Part shown: in pieces, positions 24,952 through 33,118 of the stretch | Layout of the letters: every line of letters starts with the position of its first letter | Position numbering within the stretch: position 1 is the stretch's first letter | NCBI GenBank assembly: GCA_016786665.1 | Contig: JAEUVZ010000008.1 | Coordinates: forward strand, 62,001-126,000 | Reading direction: 5' to 3' | DNA from: Flavipsychrobacter sp. | GTDB taxonomy: Bacteria > Bacteroidota > Bacteroidia > Chitinophagales > Chitinophagaceae | Length of the DNA stretch: 64,000 nucleotides | The notes under the pieces: model-generated | Told to the model about the DNA's origin: nothing | Seen by the model: only the letters and a program-made list of their open reading frames with translations | The model's database searches: none | Made by a program: the position numbers and the translations under genes

Positions 24952-27189
24952 TTATTTCAGCAGATTCACGGCGTCGGCTTTTTCTTCGTATTGCCCGGTG
25001 AAGCATTTTGCTTTTACATAGAAGTAGTACATGCCTACATCGCAGGGGCGGCCATTGTAGGTGCCGTTCCAGCCACTTTTAGCGTCCTTGCTGTGGTACA
25101 CCCGCTCGCCGAACCGGTTGTAGATGCTTATTTCGTATTCTTCCATATTGCCATACAGAATGGGCCGGAAGCGGTCGTTCTTTCCGTCGCCATTCGGGGT
25201 AAATGCATTAGGATAAGCGAAGTTGCAGCATTTTTCTATGTCGGCATAAGTGATGCTGGCGGAGTCGCTGCAGCCGTTCTCGTCTACGCCTACTACTGTA
25301 TAGGTTACCGGCTCGGTTACAATGCCATAGGGCTTGCCATCGCGGGTTTCGTGTATGTTGCCTACGGGCAGCCATGTATAGCTGCGCGCGCCGGTAGCTT
25401 CCAGGTATATCCAGTCGGCCAGGCATACTTTGCCCGAGTTGTTCCGTATGTTCACATCGGGCCTGTCGTACACTATTACGCGTATCACTGCGGTGTCGGA
25501 AGTGCAGACGTTTACGGTCTGGTTGGCATACCAGGTATAGGTGCCGGGTACCGATGTGTTGATGGAGGGTGCGCCGGGTACCTGATTTCCCTGCTCGTCG
25601 TACCAGGTGAGGGTTGCTCCATCCACAGGCGCCACCGCCGGCGGCGTGGATGCATCGCCCCGGCAGTACTGGTTGCTGCTGCCTGTGGGTGGAATGGGAT
25701 ATTTACCGCTGTCTGCTATGGTAAATGTTATCGAGGTATCGCAGGAGAAGAATTCCGAGAAAACACGCAGGGTATAGGTGCCGCTCGCCAGGCTGTCGTT
25801 AATAACGCCGGTGGTATCGGTAAAGTTCCGGATGATGGAGTTGTTCTGGCTTACCTGTACCCTGCGGGGCTTTATGCCGCCGGAAAGGTGGTAGCGCACC
25901 CCCGCCCGGTGATAACAGTTGGTGGGCGATAGCACTTCGGTATAGACGGTGTACGGGTTGGCCACCTGTATGGTATAAGCCACGGTCTGGTTAGAGGAAA
26001 GCGGGCAGCCATTGTCTTTGTAGTTGATGTAGAAGGAGTAGATGCCCGGAGCCACGCCGGTGGTGTTCCAACTGAATTGCAGCAAGGGCTGCGGTGTACC
26101 ATTGTTGCTGATAGTGATATTGGCCCCGGGCGGAACGTTGTAGGTGGTGAGCGTGACGCTGTCGGCATTGTCGGGGTCGGCCGGCGCGAGGTTAAAGCCT
26201 ACCTGCGGTGTTCCGCTGCACACGTTAATGACGTTGTTGCCGTCGTGAACGCCCCCTACTATGTTAGAGCCATAATCTTTTATGTCGCCGTTGGGTGGTT
26301 TGTTCTGGCAGTTGTCCAGCACTATAAAGCTCATCTCGCGCATGCTGCTGCCGACCATTACGCCATTTTTATATTCCTTCACCTCGTTTACCACCAGCGG
26401 CCGCTGCAGCAGGTTGGGCTTAAAAGTGAGTTGCCCGTTCAGGGTATTGAACTGGAAACTATCGGCGGAAAGTGGCTTTTGCGCGGTGTAGGGAGGTATA
26501 TAGTTGATAGCCGAGCCACTATTGAGGCCGGGCACCATAGCAAAGGCGAGGGAGTCGTTGTCCGGGTCGGTAGCTCCGTGGTTGTATTGCTGCAATACAT
26601 TCAGGCAATAGAACGGGGTGGGGATAGTGGTATATACCGGGGAGGAGTTGGGGCCGTTCAGGTTATTCAGCCGGGCTATAAGATATATGGTGCTGTAGCC
26701 CTGCGCAAACGAGATATTGGTGATACTCCCCGTGCGGCCGGCGCTTACCTGTGTGCCCAGGTTGCCGGTAAAGACGAAACCCCATGTGGCCGAAGTGTAG
26801 GGCAGGGTGATGGTATCGTGATATACATATTGCTTAATGCCGGGTATAGGGAAGGAGGGGTCTACACACTGGGTGCTGCCCGCGTCTTTGGGGCATACAG
26901 GCGTTACCTCCTTGTCGGACTGGGCCGTATCTATGGGCAGGTACAGGGTAGCTATGGGTGTTGGGCTGGCATTGAGCACCTGCACCTGTGGCGCTGCCGC
27001 GTTCAGGCTTTGCAGCACTTGCTGGTTGGTGCTGCCGCAGTCGCCATAGAGGACCAGTATCACCCGGTAGGTATTGCCGGTAATGTGCTGGTAGAGCAGT
27101 TCGCCTCCGTATATGTGCGAAGCCTGGGCTTTAGGGAGCAAAGCGAGCAGCAGGATACATAAAACACTTAATTTCTTTCCCATGAACAT
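24952..27189 (-). CDS. Large secreted protein with T9SS type B (gliding-motility-associated) C-terminal domain
   Basis: 745 residues from the first ATG; a second ATG at 27183 (MGKKLSVLCILLL) gives a cleaner signal peptide ending QASH and is equally plausible. The body is a series of Ig/PKD-like beta-sandwich domains, seen in repeated segments such as PGTYTWYANQTVNVC, GTYTLRVFSEFFSCD and PVTYTVVGVDENGCSDS. The last 90 residues are the type B Type IX tail: YPNAFTPNGDGKNDRFRPI, then EISIYNRFGERVYHS, then WNGTYNGRPCDVGMYYFYV. The protein is expected at the cell surface, possibly as an adhesin. Type B tails are typically held differently from type A tails by the secretion system. Single-gene unit. 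Confidence 0.88.
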   Translation of the reverse strand: MFMGKKLSVLCILLLALLPKAQASHIYGGELLYQHITGNTYRVILVLYGDCGSTNQQVLQSLNAAAPQVQVLNASPTPIATLYLPIDTAQSDKEVTPVCPKDAGSTQCVDPSFPIPGIKQYVYHDTITLPYTSATWGFVFTGNLGTQVSAGRTGSITNISFAQGYSTIYLIARLNNLNGPNSSPVYTTIPTPFYCLNVLQQYNHGATDPDNDSLAFAMVPGLNSGSAINYIPPYTAQKPLSADSFQFNTLNGQLTFKPNLLQRPLVVNEVKEYKNGVMVGSSMREMSFIVLDNCQNKPPNGDIKDYGSNIVGGVHDGNNVINVCSGTPQVGFNLAPADPDNADSVTLTTYNVPPGANITISNNGTPQPLLQFSWNTTGVAPGIYSFYINYKDNGCPLSSNQTVAYTIQVANPYTVYTEVLSPTNCYHRAGVRYHLSGGIKPRRVQVSQNNSIIRNFTDTTGVINDSLASGTYTLRVFSEFFSCDTSITFTIADSGKYPIPPTGSSNQYCRGDASTPPAVAPVDGATLTWYDEQGNQVPGAPSINTSVPGTYTWYANQTVNVCTSDTAVIRVIVYDRPDVNIRNNSGKVCLADWIYLEATGARSYTWLPVGNIHETRDGKPYGIVTEPVTYTVVGVDENGCSDSASITYADIEKCCNFAYPNAFTPNGDGKNDRFRPILYGNMEEYEISIYNRFGERVYHSKDAKSGWNGTYNGRPCDVGMYYFYVKAKCFTGQYEEKADAVNLLK

Positions 27190-27274
27190 CCCCAGATAGA
27201 GCCTGGAAAGTAAAGTTCCCGCATTCTGCCCGTTTTGCCAATTTATTTCATTATTACTTAATAAATATCCCCCT

Positions 27275-27307
27275 TTTGCTATAAATCAACTTATCCCGTT
27301 ATTTTTG
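27275..27307 (+). promoter_or_regulatory. Consensus promoter of the acyl-CoA carboxylase gene
   Basis: TTTG (27275-27278), 21-bp spacer, TATTTTTG (27300-27307): a perfect match to the Bacteroidota housekeeping consensus. The ATG is 22 bp further on. Confidence 0.8.
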
Positions 27308-27329
27308 CCCCGGTCAATAATATCCTGCA

Positions 27330-28958
27330 ATGAATTTGGAGTTCAATAAGAATGAAGATGCGATGCGGCTAGCCGTAAGCCAGATGAAACAACGCCACGC
27401 CCAGGTAAGCCTGGGAGGCGGGAAAAAGGCGATGGAGAAAGCGAAGGAGAAGGGGAAGATGAGCCCGCGCGAGCGTATACAATACCTGGTAGACAAAGAT
27501 TCGGTATTTACAGAGATAGGCTCCTTTACCGGCTACGAAATGTATGCGGAACATGGCGGCTGCCCTGCCGGCGGTACGGTTGCCGGGCTGGGCTACATAC
27601 ACGGCCGCCAGTGTATGATAATAGCTAATGACAACACCGTGAAGGCGGGCGCGTGGTTCCCCATTACGGGAAAGAAGAACCTGCGCCTGCAGGAAATAGC
27701 CATGGAGAACATGCTGCCGGTGGTGTATATAGTGGACAGCGCCGGTGTGTACCTGCCCATGCAAGACGAGATATTTCCTGATAAGGAACACTTTGGGCGC
27801 ATCTTCCGCAACAATGCGCAGATGAGCGCAATGGGCATTACCCAGATAGCCGCCGTAATGGGTAGCTGTGTGGCGGGCGGAGCGTACCTGCCCATTATGA
27901 GCGATGAAACGCTGATGGTGGAAGGCAACGGGTCTATCTTCCTGGCAGGGCCCTACCTGGTAAAGGCGGCCATAGGCGAGGACGTGGATATACAAACCCT
28001 GGGCGGCGCAAAGATGCACAACGAGGTAAGCGGCATAGCCGACTACCGCTTTGATACAGAAGCGGAGTGCCTGGACCAGGTGCGCCGGATAATAGATAAA
28101 ATAGGGGAGCAGCCCCGCGCCGGCTTTGACCGGGCCAAACCGGTGGCACCGGCAAAGGACCCGAAAGATATATATGGGCTGGTATCGGTAGATAACACCA
28201 GGGCATATGATGTGGTAGAGGTGATAGAGCGACTGGTAGACAATTCGGAGTTTGACCAGTTTAAGGCCGACTATGGCAAGACGATAGTGTGTGGCTACGC
28301 GCGCATAGATGGCTGGGCCGTGGGGATAGTAGCCAACCAGCGGAAAATAGTGAAAAGCGGAAAGGGCGAGATGCAGCTGGGCGGTGTAATATATAATGAC
28401 AGCGCCGACAAAGCGGCCCGCTTTATACAGAACTGCAACCAAAAGAAAATACCGCTGGTATTTCTCCAGGACGTGACCGGCTTTATGGTCGGCAGCCGCA
28501 GCGAGCACTCCGGCATCATTAAAGATGGCGCCAAGCTGGTGAACGCCGTGGCCAACTCGGTAGTGCCAAAGATCACCATCATTATAGGCAACTCCTATGG
28601 CGCGGGCAACTACGCTATGTGTGGCAAGGCCTACGACCCCCGCTTCATCTACGCGTGGCCGAACGCCAAAATAGCCGTAATGGGCGGCGAGCAGGCCGCC
28701 AAGACACTGCTGCAGATACAGGTGGCATCGCTGAAGGCAAAAGGCGAGGAGATAGACCCGGAAAAAGAAAAAGCCCTGCTGAAAGAAATAACCGACCGGT
28801 ACACCAGCCAAACCTCTGCCTATTATGCCGCCGCCCGCCTGTGGGTAGATGAGATAATAGACCCGGTAGATACCCGCCGCGTGATATCGGAAGGGATCAA
28901 TGCCGCCAACCATAACCCCGTGGTGAAGGAATTTAAGATGGGGGTTTTCCAGGTGTAG
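27330..28958 (+). CDS. Acyl-CoA carboxylase, carboxyltransferase beta subunit (MCC/PCC type)
   Basis: 542 residues. It carries both halves of the biotin-dependent carboxyltransferase domain. The N-terminal half has ARERIQYLVDKDSVFTEIGS, HGGCPAGGTVAGLG and VDSAGVYLPMQDEIFPDKEH; the last resembles methylcrotonyl-CoA carboxylase beta more than propionyl-CoA carboxylase beta. The C-terminal half has FLQDVTGFMVG, IIGNSYGAGNYAMCG, WPNAKIAVMGGEQAA and DEIIDPVDTRRVI. It transfers carboxylate from biotin to an acyl-CoA, in leucine or odd-chain catabolism. The biotin carboxylase and carrier subunit are not adjacent. Preceded by a textbook promoter and followed by a terminator, so it is a single-gene unit. 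Confidence 0.92.
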   Translation: MNLEFNKNEDAMRLAVSQMKQRHAQVSLGGGKKAMEKAKEKGKMSPRERIQYLVDKDSVFTEIGSFTGYEMYAEHGGCPAGGTVAGLGYIHGRQCMIIANDNTVKAGAWFPITGKKNLRLQEIAMENMLPVVYIVDSAGVYLPMQDEIFPDKEHFGRIFRNNAQMSAMGITQIAAVMGSCVAGGAYLPIMSDETLMVEGNGSIFLAGPYLVKAAIGEDVDIQTLGGAKMHNEVSGIADYRFDTEAECLDQVRRIIDKIGEQPRAGFDRAKPVAPAKDPKDIYGLVSVDNTRAYDVVEVIERLVDNSEFDQFKADYGKTIVCGYARIDGWAVGIVANQRKIVKSGKGEMQLGGVIYNDSADKAARFIQNCNQKKIPLVFLQDVTGFMVGSRSEHSGIIKDGAKLVNAVANSVVPKITIIIGNSYGAGNYAMCGKAYDPRFIYAWPNAKIAVMGGEQAAKTLLQIQVASLKAKGEEIDPEKEKALLKEITDRYTSQTSAYYAAARLWVDEIIDPVDTRRVISEGINAANHNPVVKEFKMGVFQV

Positions 28959-28982
28959 GATTTAACATGAAGAACATCATAG

Positions 28983-29006
28983 AAAGGACGGAATTTCCGT
29001 CCTTTT
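28983..29006 (+). terminator. Rho-independent terminator after acyl-CoA carboxylase gene
   Basis: AAAGGACGG and CCGTCCTTT pair around AATTT, followed by a T-run ending at 29006. Confidence 0.85.
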
Positions 29007-29104
29007 GTATGTATATTGATTAGTGCTATTGCTGAAAAGTGACGCTGGTACGGAGAACCAGAAGTTTATAAAGTTGTAGTGTACTATTAATGGATGTATA
29101 TAGT

Positions 29105-29131
29105 AACGCCGGGCTGTAAGGGCCCGGCGTT
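29105..29131 (-). terminator. GC-rich stem-loop downstream of small lipoprotein gene
   Basis: AACGCCGGGC (29105-29114) and GCCCGGCGTT (29122-29131) form a perfect 10-bp stem with a 7-nt loop, 24 bp past the lipoprotein stop. No T-run. Confidence 0.6.
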
Positions 29132-29154
29132 GCTATTGTATGGTAGCGTAAGTA

Positions 29155-29370
29155 TTATTTAAGGGTGCATTGGTTCCTGGCGGCGGCGCAGGTATTTTCC
29201 CGGCAGAGGTCCAGGGCGTTTTCCGTGTTGGTGGCTTTTACTTCAAACTCCAGGCTGCAGCCCTCCTGTACCGGGGCAATGGGCACACAGCGGCACTCGT
29301 AGCGTTTGCTGCACGAGGCGAATAGTAAGATAGCGATTGCGGAGAGTACAAAGGTTTTCATTGTTTGCAT
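29155..29370 (-). CDS. Small cysteine-rich lipoprotein
   Basis: 71 residues from the first ATG, or 68 from a second ATG at 29361 (MKTFVLSAIAILLFASC). The lipobox LFAS-C gives a lipid-modified cysteine. The mature part of about 50 residues has six further cysteines (YECRCVPI, EGCSL, DLCRENTC, NQC), suggesting several disulfides. No family recognised. The pattern is seen among small uncharacterised Bacteroidota lipoproteins. Gene has its own stem-loop. Confidence 0.6.
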   Translation of the reverse strand: MQTMKTFVLSAIAILLFASCSKRYECRCVPIAPVQEGCSLEFEVKATNTENALDLCRENTCAAARNQCTLK

Positions 29371-29414
29371 TTGTGGCTACCTAAAGTACTACAAATTTCC
29401 GTTGAGTGTATGGT

Positions 29415-30179
29415 TTAGCCGGGTTGTTTTTCTATAAGATACTTCCAGTAGCGTACCGGCATGTGGCGAATGTGCAGCTTCGTGTTTTTCCGGGCTTTGA
29501 TATTGGTGCTGGTGAAGTAGTCTTTCCAGAGTTGCTGGTAGGGGAATTCCTCCTCGTTGAGGATGGCTTCCCGTTCGGCCCGGGTATCGGTTGGGTTCCA
29601 ATCCAGTTCCACGAACGACACTTTATCAAGGTCGTAGCAGATGCCGTATTTTCTTTTTTTATCGTAGATGAGCCAGCGCTGGTCGGCGTAGCGGTCGCTG
29701 AAGTGTTTGGCTATAAGCGGCAGTACGTTAAAGTCAGGCTCCACGGTGGCGAAGTATAAATCGTCTTTCGTTTTCTGAAAGCGCACAAATGCTTCCATGC
29801 GGTGCTTCTCCCGGTGTACCTTCTGCGCCGTGTCTGCAATGTATTTTACCGCCCGGTGGCTGAAGTCTTTTTCTACCGGCTGCTTCCGGGCGAGTGCGTA
29901 CCGGGCGTACTCCAGCATTTGATCTTCCCTGCCTGGCAGCTCCGAGAGGAAGGTGTCGCTGAGTTGTTTCATCGCCCTGCCGGACAGGTATTGCTGCAGC
30001 CCCCGCCACACGCGCCCGGCTTTGGCATCGCTGGTATATACGGTGTGCGTTGGGGTGAATAAGCTATCCTGCCGGTGGCCCTCCGGAACAATAGAAGCGT
30101 TGGTGAACCGGTACTCGTAGACTTCGAAAACGGCCGTCAGCCAACCGGCAAAGCTGCCATCATATACCAGTACCTGCAT
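29415..30179 (-). CDS. Putative DNA repair protein, TIGR03915/DUF4130 type
   Basis: 254 residues, with the opening LVYDGSFAGWLTAVFEVYEYR that marks the TIGR03915 (DUF4130) family. Other conserved parts are RVWRGLQQYLS, MLEYARYAL, EKHRMEAFVRFQ and a run around ADQRWLIYDKKRKYG. The family has no proven activity; it is called a DNA-metabolism or repair protein because it is nearly always paired with the radical SAM protein encoded just upstream, and in some bacteria is fused to a uracil-DNA glycosylase (UdgX). Here the two genes overlap by one base (TGATG), giving translational coupling. No glycosylase gene is present next to them. Confidence 0.85.
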   Translation of the reverse strand: MQVLVYDGSFAGWLTAVFEVYEYRFTNASIVPEGHRQDSLFTPTHTVYTSDAKAGRVWRGLQQYLSGRAMKQLSDTFLSELPGREDQMLEYARYALARKQPVEKDFSHRAVKYIADTAQKVHREKHRMEAFVRFQKTKDDLYFATVEPDFNVLPLIAKHFSDRYADQRWLIYDKKRKYGICYDLDKVSFVELDWNPTDTRAEREAILNEEEFPYQQLWKDYFTSTNIKARKNTKLHIRHMPVRYWKYLIEKQPG

Positions 30180-31432
30180 CAGAACAGTGGGATTTGACGG
30201 GAGAAGGAGCTTTCGTATTTGCTGTTCCCTTTGGCCAGTATAAATTGTTTTATCTGCTGTGGCTGGTAGTCTTTTCGTTCAAAGTCGGGGCTGTTGCAGG
30301 TAATGAAATAGCGGGCACGGTTCATGGCTATGCCCAGGCTTTTTAAGTGTTCCCAGCTAAGCTTACGGAATTTCCGGGCCGCGACAATTTTTTGCGCGGA
30401 GGTGACACCTATGCCGGGAACGCGTTTGATGAGTGGCAGTTCGGCTTTATTAATGTCTATAGGGAAGATGTGGAGATTGCGGAGCGCCCAGGCCAGCTTG
30501 GGGTCTATGTCCAGGTCCAGCAGCGGTTGTTCCGGCGATATGATCTCATTTACCTTAAAGCCGTAGAAGCGCAGCAGCCAGTCCGCCTGGTAGAGGCGGT
30601 TCTCGCGTATCATAGGTACCGGCGTGCCGATAGCGGGAAGGCGGTTATCGTTACTGATGGGTACATAGCCGGAGTAGTATACCCGCTTTAGCTGCATTTC
30701 CCGGTAGAAGTGGTGGGCAGTGTACAGCACCTGGAGGTCAGTTTCGGGGGTAGCCCCTACCACCATTTGCGTGCTTTGCCCGGCGGGGGCAAAGGTGGGG
30801 GCCTTCCGGTACTTTATCTTTTCTTCATTGTTCTGTATTATTTCGTCCTTTATATAATTGATAGGGTGCACCATGTCTTCCCGCTTTTTGTCAGGGGCCA
30901 GTAGTTTCAGCCCTTGCTCAGTCGGCATTTCCAGGTTCACGCTGAGCCGATCGGCATAGAGCCCCGCTTCCTTAAGCAATTCAGGGCTGGCCCCGGGAAT
31001 GGCTTTCAGATGTATATAGCCATGGAAGTTGTGTTCGGTCCGGAGTTTTTTTGCGATGAGTACCAGGCGTTCCATAGTATAGTCGGCGCTGGAAAAAATG
31101 CCGGAACTAAGGAACAAGCCTTCTATGTAATTCCGACGGTAAAAATTGATGGTGAGATCTACCACTTCCTGTACGGTAAAGGCGGCGCGCTTTACATCGT
31201 TGCTTTTGCGGCTCACACAGTAGGCGCAGTCGAAAATGCAGAAATTGGTCAATAGTATTTTCAGCAGCGATACGCACCGTCCGTCTTCGGTGTAGGCATG
31301 GCAGATACCATTGCTGGCATTGCCCAGTCCTTTGTTTTCGTTCTTTCGCTTGCTGCCGCTGGATGCGCACGATACGTCGTACTTGGCGGCATCCGATAGT
31401 ATCTTTAGCTTCTCGCTTATCCGCTCCCACAT
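30179..31432 (-). CDS. Putative DNA modification/repair radical SAM protein (TIGR03916 type)
   Basis: 417 residues. The radical SAM cluster motif is CIFDCAYC (CX3CX2C) at about residues 68-75, preceded by LLKILLTNF. The barrel continues with FLSSGIFSSADYTMERL and HLKAIPGASPELLKEAG. A helix-hairpin-helix DNA-binding segment, LIKRVPGIGVTSAQKIVAAR, lies near residues 333-353. The combination of a [4Fe-4S]/SAM centre and a DNA-binding hairpin led to the family name; the chemistry is not established. It is the first gene of a two-gene operon with the TIGR03915-type gene. A near-consensus -7 element (GAACTTTG) lies 18 nt before the start on the minus strand. Confidence 0.88.
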   Translation of the reverse strand: MWERISEKLKILSDAAKYDVSCASSGSKRKNENKGLGNASNGICHAYTEDGRCVSLLKILLTNFCIFDCAYCVSRKSNDVKRAAFTVQEVVDLTINFYRRNYIEGLFLSSGIFSSADYTMERLVLIAKKLRTEHNFHGYIHLKAIPGASPELLKEAGLYADRLSVNLEMPTEQGLKLLAPDKKREDMVHPINYIKDEIIQNNEEKIKYRKAPTFAPAGQSTQMVVGATPETDLQVLYTAHHFYREMQLKRVYYSGYVPISNDNRLPAIGTPVPMIRENRLYQADWLLRFYGFKVNEIISPEQPLLDLDIDPKLAWALRNLHIFPIDINKAELPLIKRVPGIGVTSAQKIVAARKFRKLSWEHLKSLGIAMNRARYFITCNSPDFERKDYQPQQIKQFILAKGNSKYESSFSRQIPLF

Positions 31433-31593
31433 AAAAATTTCCTCTTATTACAAAGTTCCTTCACCACCGGCTGTAAAAGAACACCTGTTTCCGGAACATA
31501 TCCACATTCCAGGGAGTATCCTATAACCGGGATTGTCGCAAAATGCCCTGTAATTTGTCCCAACTGCCCATCAGGGAAAGCGGAGGAATAGTC

Positions 31594-31601
31594 TAGATTT
31601 G
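31594..31601 (+). promoter_or_regulatory. -7 element of VOC gene
   Basis: TAGATTTG matches TANNTTTG exactly, 24 bp before the ATG at 31626. No clear -33 element. Confidence 0.45.
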
Positions 31602-31625
31602 TGTTTATAAAATTTACTAAAAAAA

Positions 31626-32039
31626 ATGGCGAAACTCAATCCGTACCTGAATTTCAGCGGCATGCAATGCCGCGAAGCAATGAACTTTTACCGGGAGTGC
31701 CTCGGCGGAGAACTGACCCTGCAGCAAGTGAGCGAGATGCCGGAGATGGCGGCTATGATGCCGCCCGAATACAAGGACCACATTATACACGCCACACTGG
31801 TGAGCGGCGATATGGTGCTGATGGCATCGGACCTGGTGCGGGGCGAACCGGTACAGGGCAACATGGGTTCTGTAATCATTAACTGCGACGATGAGGCGCA
31901 GATAACGGCATTTTTTGAAAAGCTTGCGGCGGGTGGCAAGGTGATACAACCGCTGGCGGATATGCCGTGGGGAGCGCGCTATGGCGAACTCACCGACAAG
32001 TTTGGCAAGGACTGGTCGCTGAACTGGCAGCGGGGTTAG
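31626..32039 (+). CDS. VOC superfamily protein (PhnB/glyoxalase-like)
   Basis: 137 residues, the size of a PhnB-like vicinal-oxygen-chelate protein. Opens LNPYLNFSGMQCREAMNFYR, with the paired beta-alpha-beta modules typical of the fold (HIIHATLVSGDMVLMASD and the closing WGARYGELTDKFGKDW). Metal ligands expected in active VOC enzymes are not obvious apart from HATL and the late glutamate in RYGELTD. The substrate is unknown. Single gene between the DNA-repair pair and the polysaccharide locus. Confidence 0.8.
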   Translation: MAKLNPYLNFSGMQCREAMNFYRECLGGELTLQQVSEMPEMAAMMPPEYKDHIIHATLVSGDMVLMASDLVRGEPVQGNMGSVIINCDDEAQITAFFEKLAAGGKVIQPLADMPWGARYGELTDKFGKDWSLNWQRG

Positions 32040-32061
32040 GTATTATTTATATTAAGGTGGT

Positions 32062-32112
32062 GAGCCACTGTTGCTATTGGGAGACCTAACCATTTCCCAG
32101 GCAGCAGTGGCT
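32062..32112 (+). terminator. Large hairpin between VOC gene and polysaccharide locus
   Basis: GCCACTGTTGC (32064-32074) pairs with GCAGCAGTGGC (32101-32111) with one G-U pair; an inner GGGA/TCCC helix closes the loop. A T-run follows at 32117-32121. It most likely ends the VOC transcript. Confidence 0.55.
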
Positions 32113-32131
32113 TACGTTTTTCGCCCAGGGG

Positions 32132-32146
32132 CATGTTAATAACATG
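32132..32146. promoter_or_regulatory. Palindromic operator candidate upstream of polysaccharide locus
   Basis: CATGTTA-A-TAACATG is a perfect inverted repeat of 7 bp around one base, 88 bp before the first gene of the locus and about 40 bp before its likely promoter. The size and symmetry suit a dimeric regulator; which one is unknown. Confidence 0.45.
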
Positions 32147-32189
32147 TGTATTACGCATTACCTCAGCCATAAGATAATGCGGGTGTTTA

Positions 32190-32219
32190 TTGCCCGTTCC
32201 ATATATCCTGATTAATTTG
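32190..32219 (+). promoter_or_regulatory. Likely promoter of the polysaccharide locus
   Basis: TTG at 32190-32192 and TTAATTTG at 32212-32219 (one mismatch to TANNTTTG) with a 19-bp spacer. The ATG of the Wza-like gene is 14 nt downstream of the -7 element. Confidence 0.4.
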
Positions 32220-32233
32220 CAACAAATTATAAA

Positions 32234-33064
32234 TTGATGAGGATACCTTTGGAGAGAGGGGTTATCTGTGCATTTTCTTTAGTGTTTACTGTGTTATTCC
32301 TGGGCGGCTGCAGCACCAATAAGCGGGTCGCTTATTTTAAAGATGTCTCGGAAAGCTATGATAGTCCGCAAATGTTGGCGCGTGTGCAGGCTTCGGAGCT
32401 GAAGATACAGCCTGATGATATACTGCAGGTAACGATACAAAGCATTGATCCGGAGCTGAATAACATAATGGGTGCCAACAGTTCCACAGAGCTGGCGCGT
32501 ACCTCGGGCGGCGCTGCGGTGCCCACTGCCCCTTCCGATAATATCCCCGGCTTCCGGGTAGACAAGCAGGGCGATATAGAGCTGCCACTGGCGGGCAAGC
32601 TGCACGTAGCCGGCCTTAACACCACGGAGGTAAAAGAGCTGGTGAAGCAAAAGGCGATAAAGTACTACAAAGACCCGGTGGTGAATGTGCGCCTGGCCAA
32701 CTTTAAGGTGACGGTGTTGGGCGAGGTGCTCCGGCCCGGAACCTATTCGGTGGCCAACGAGAACATAACCCTGCTGGATGCAATAGGCATGGCCGGCGAC
32801 CTGACTATCTACGGAAAGCGGGAAAATGTGCTGCTCATCCGCAAAGAGAATGGCGGACAACTTAGCTACATCCGCTTTGATATGAACTCCAGCAATACGT
32901 TTAAGTCGCCTTACTTCATATTGCACCAGGGCGATGTGATATATATAGAACCTAATAAGAGTAAAGTAGCCTCAACAGACGTGGCGAAGCTGCGCAGCTA
33001 TTCCCTGATAGCTACGGGCATATCGCTGCTGATAGTAATACTGAGCAGGGTGAATTTTAACTAA
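32234..33064 (+). CDS. Wza-like polysaccharide export outer-membrane lipoprotein
   Basis: 276 residues. A lipoprotein signal ends at LFLGGC. A poly-export domain spans about residues 50-150 (ELKIQPDDILQVTIQSIDPELNN; GFRVDKQGDIELPLAGKLHVAGL) and an SLBB domain follows (VTVLGEVLRPGTYSVANENITLLDAIGMAG). The C-terminal helix SLIATGISLLIVILSRVNFN matches the segment that in Wza-type exporters crosses the outer membrane. It forms the export pore for capsule or exopolysaccharide, working with the Wzc-like kinase encoded 54 bp downstream. First gene of the locus. Confidence 0.92.
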   Translation: MMRIPLERGVICAFSLVFTVLFLGGCSTNKRVAYFKDVSESYDSPQMLARVQASELKIQPDDILQVTIQSIDPELNNIMGANSSTELARTSGGAAVPTAPSDNIPGFRVDKQGDIELPLAGKLHVAGLNTTEVKELVKQKAIKYYKDPVVNVRLANFKVTVLGEVLRPGTYSVANENITLLDAIGMAGDLTIYGKRENVLLIRKENGGQLSYIRFDMNSSNTFKSPYFILHQGDVIYIEPNKSKVASTDVAKLRSYSLIATGISLLIVILSRVNFN

Positions 33065-33118
33065 ACGGTAAGCCGCCTGCGTAAAGCAATACAGGCGGGC
33101 CTACACAGAGAAGTACCT

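Noticed and set aside
27369-28913. Long open frame (about 514 codons) on the minus strand opposite the acyl-CoA carboxylase gene
   Set aside because: Its translation has no recognisable family and is rich in residues expected from reading GC-rich codons backwards; the plus strand encodes a full-length, well-conserved enzyme. Similar antisense frames (for example 1252-3204, 26077-27162 and 61704-62738) are rejected for the same reason.
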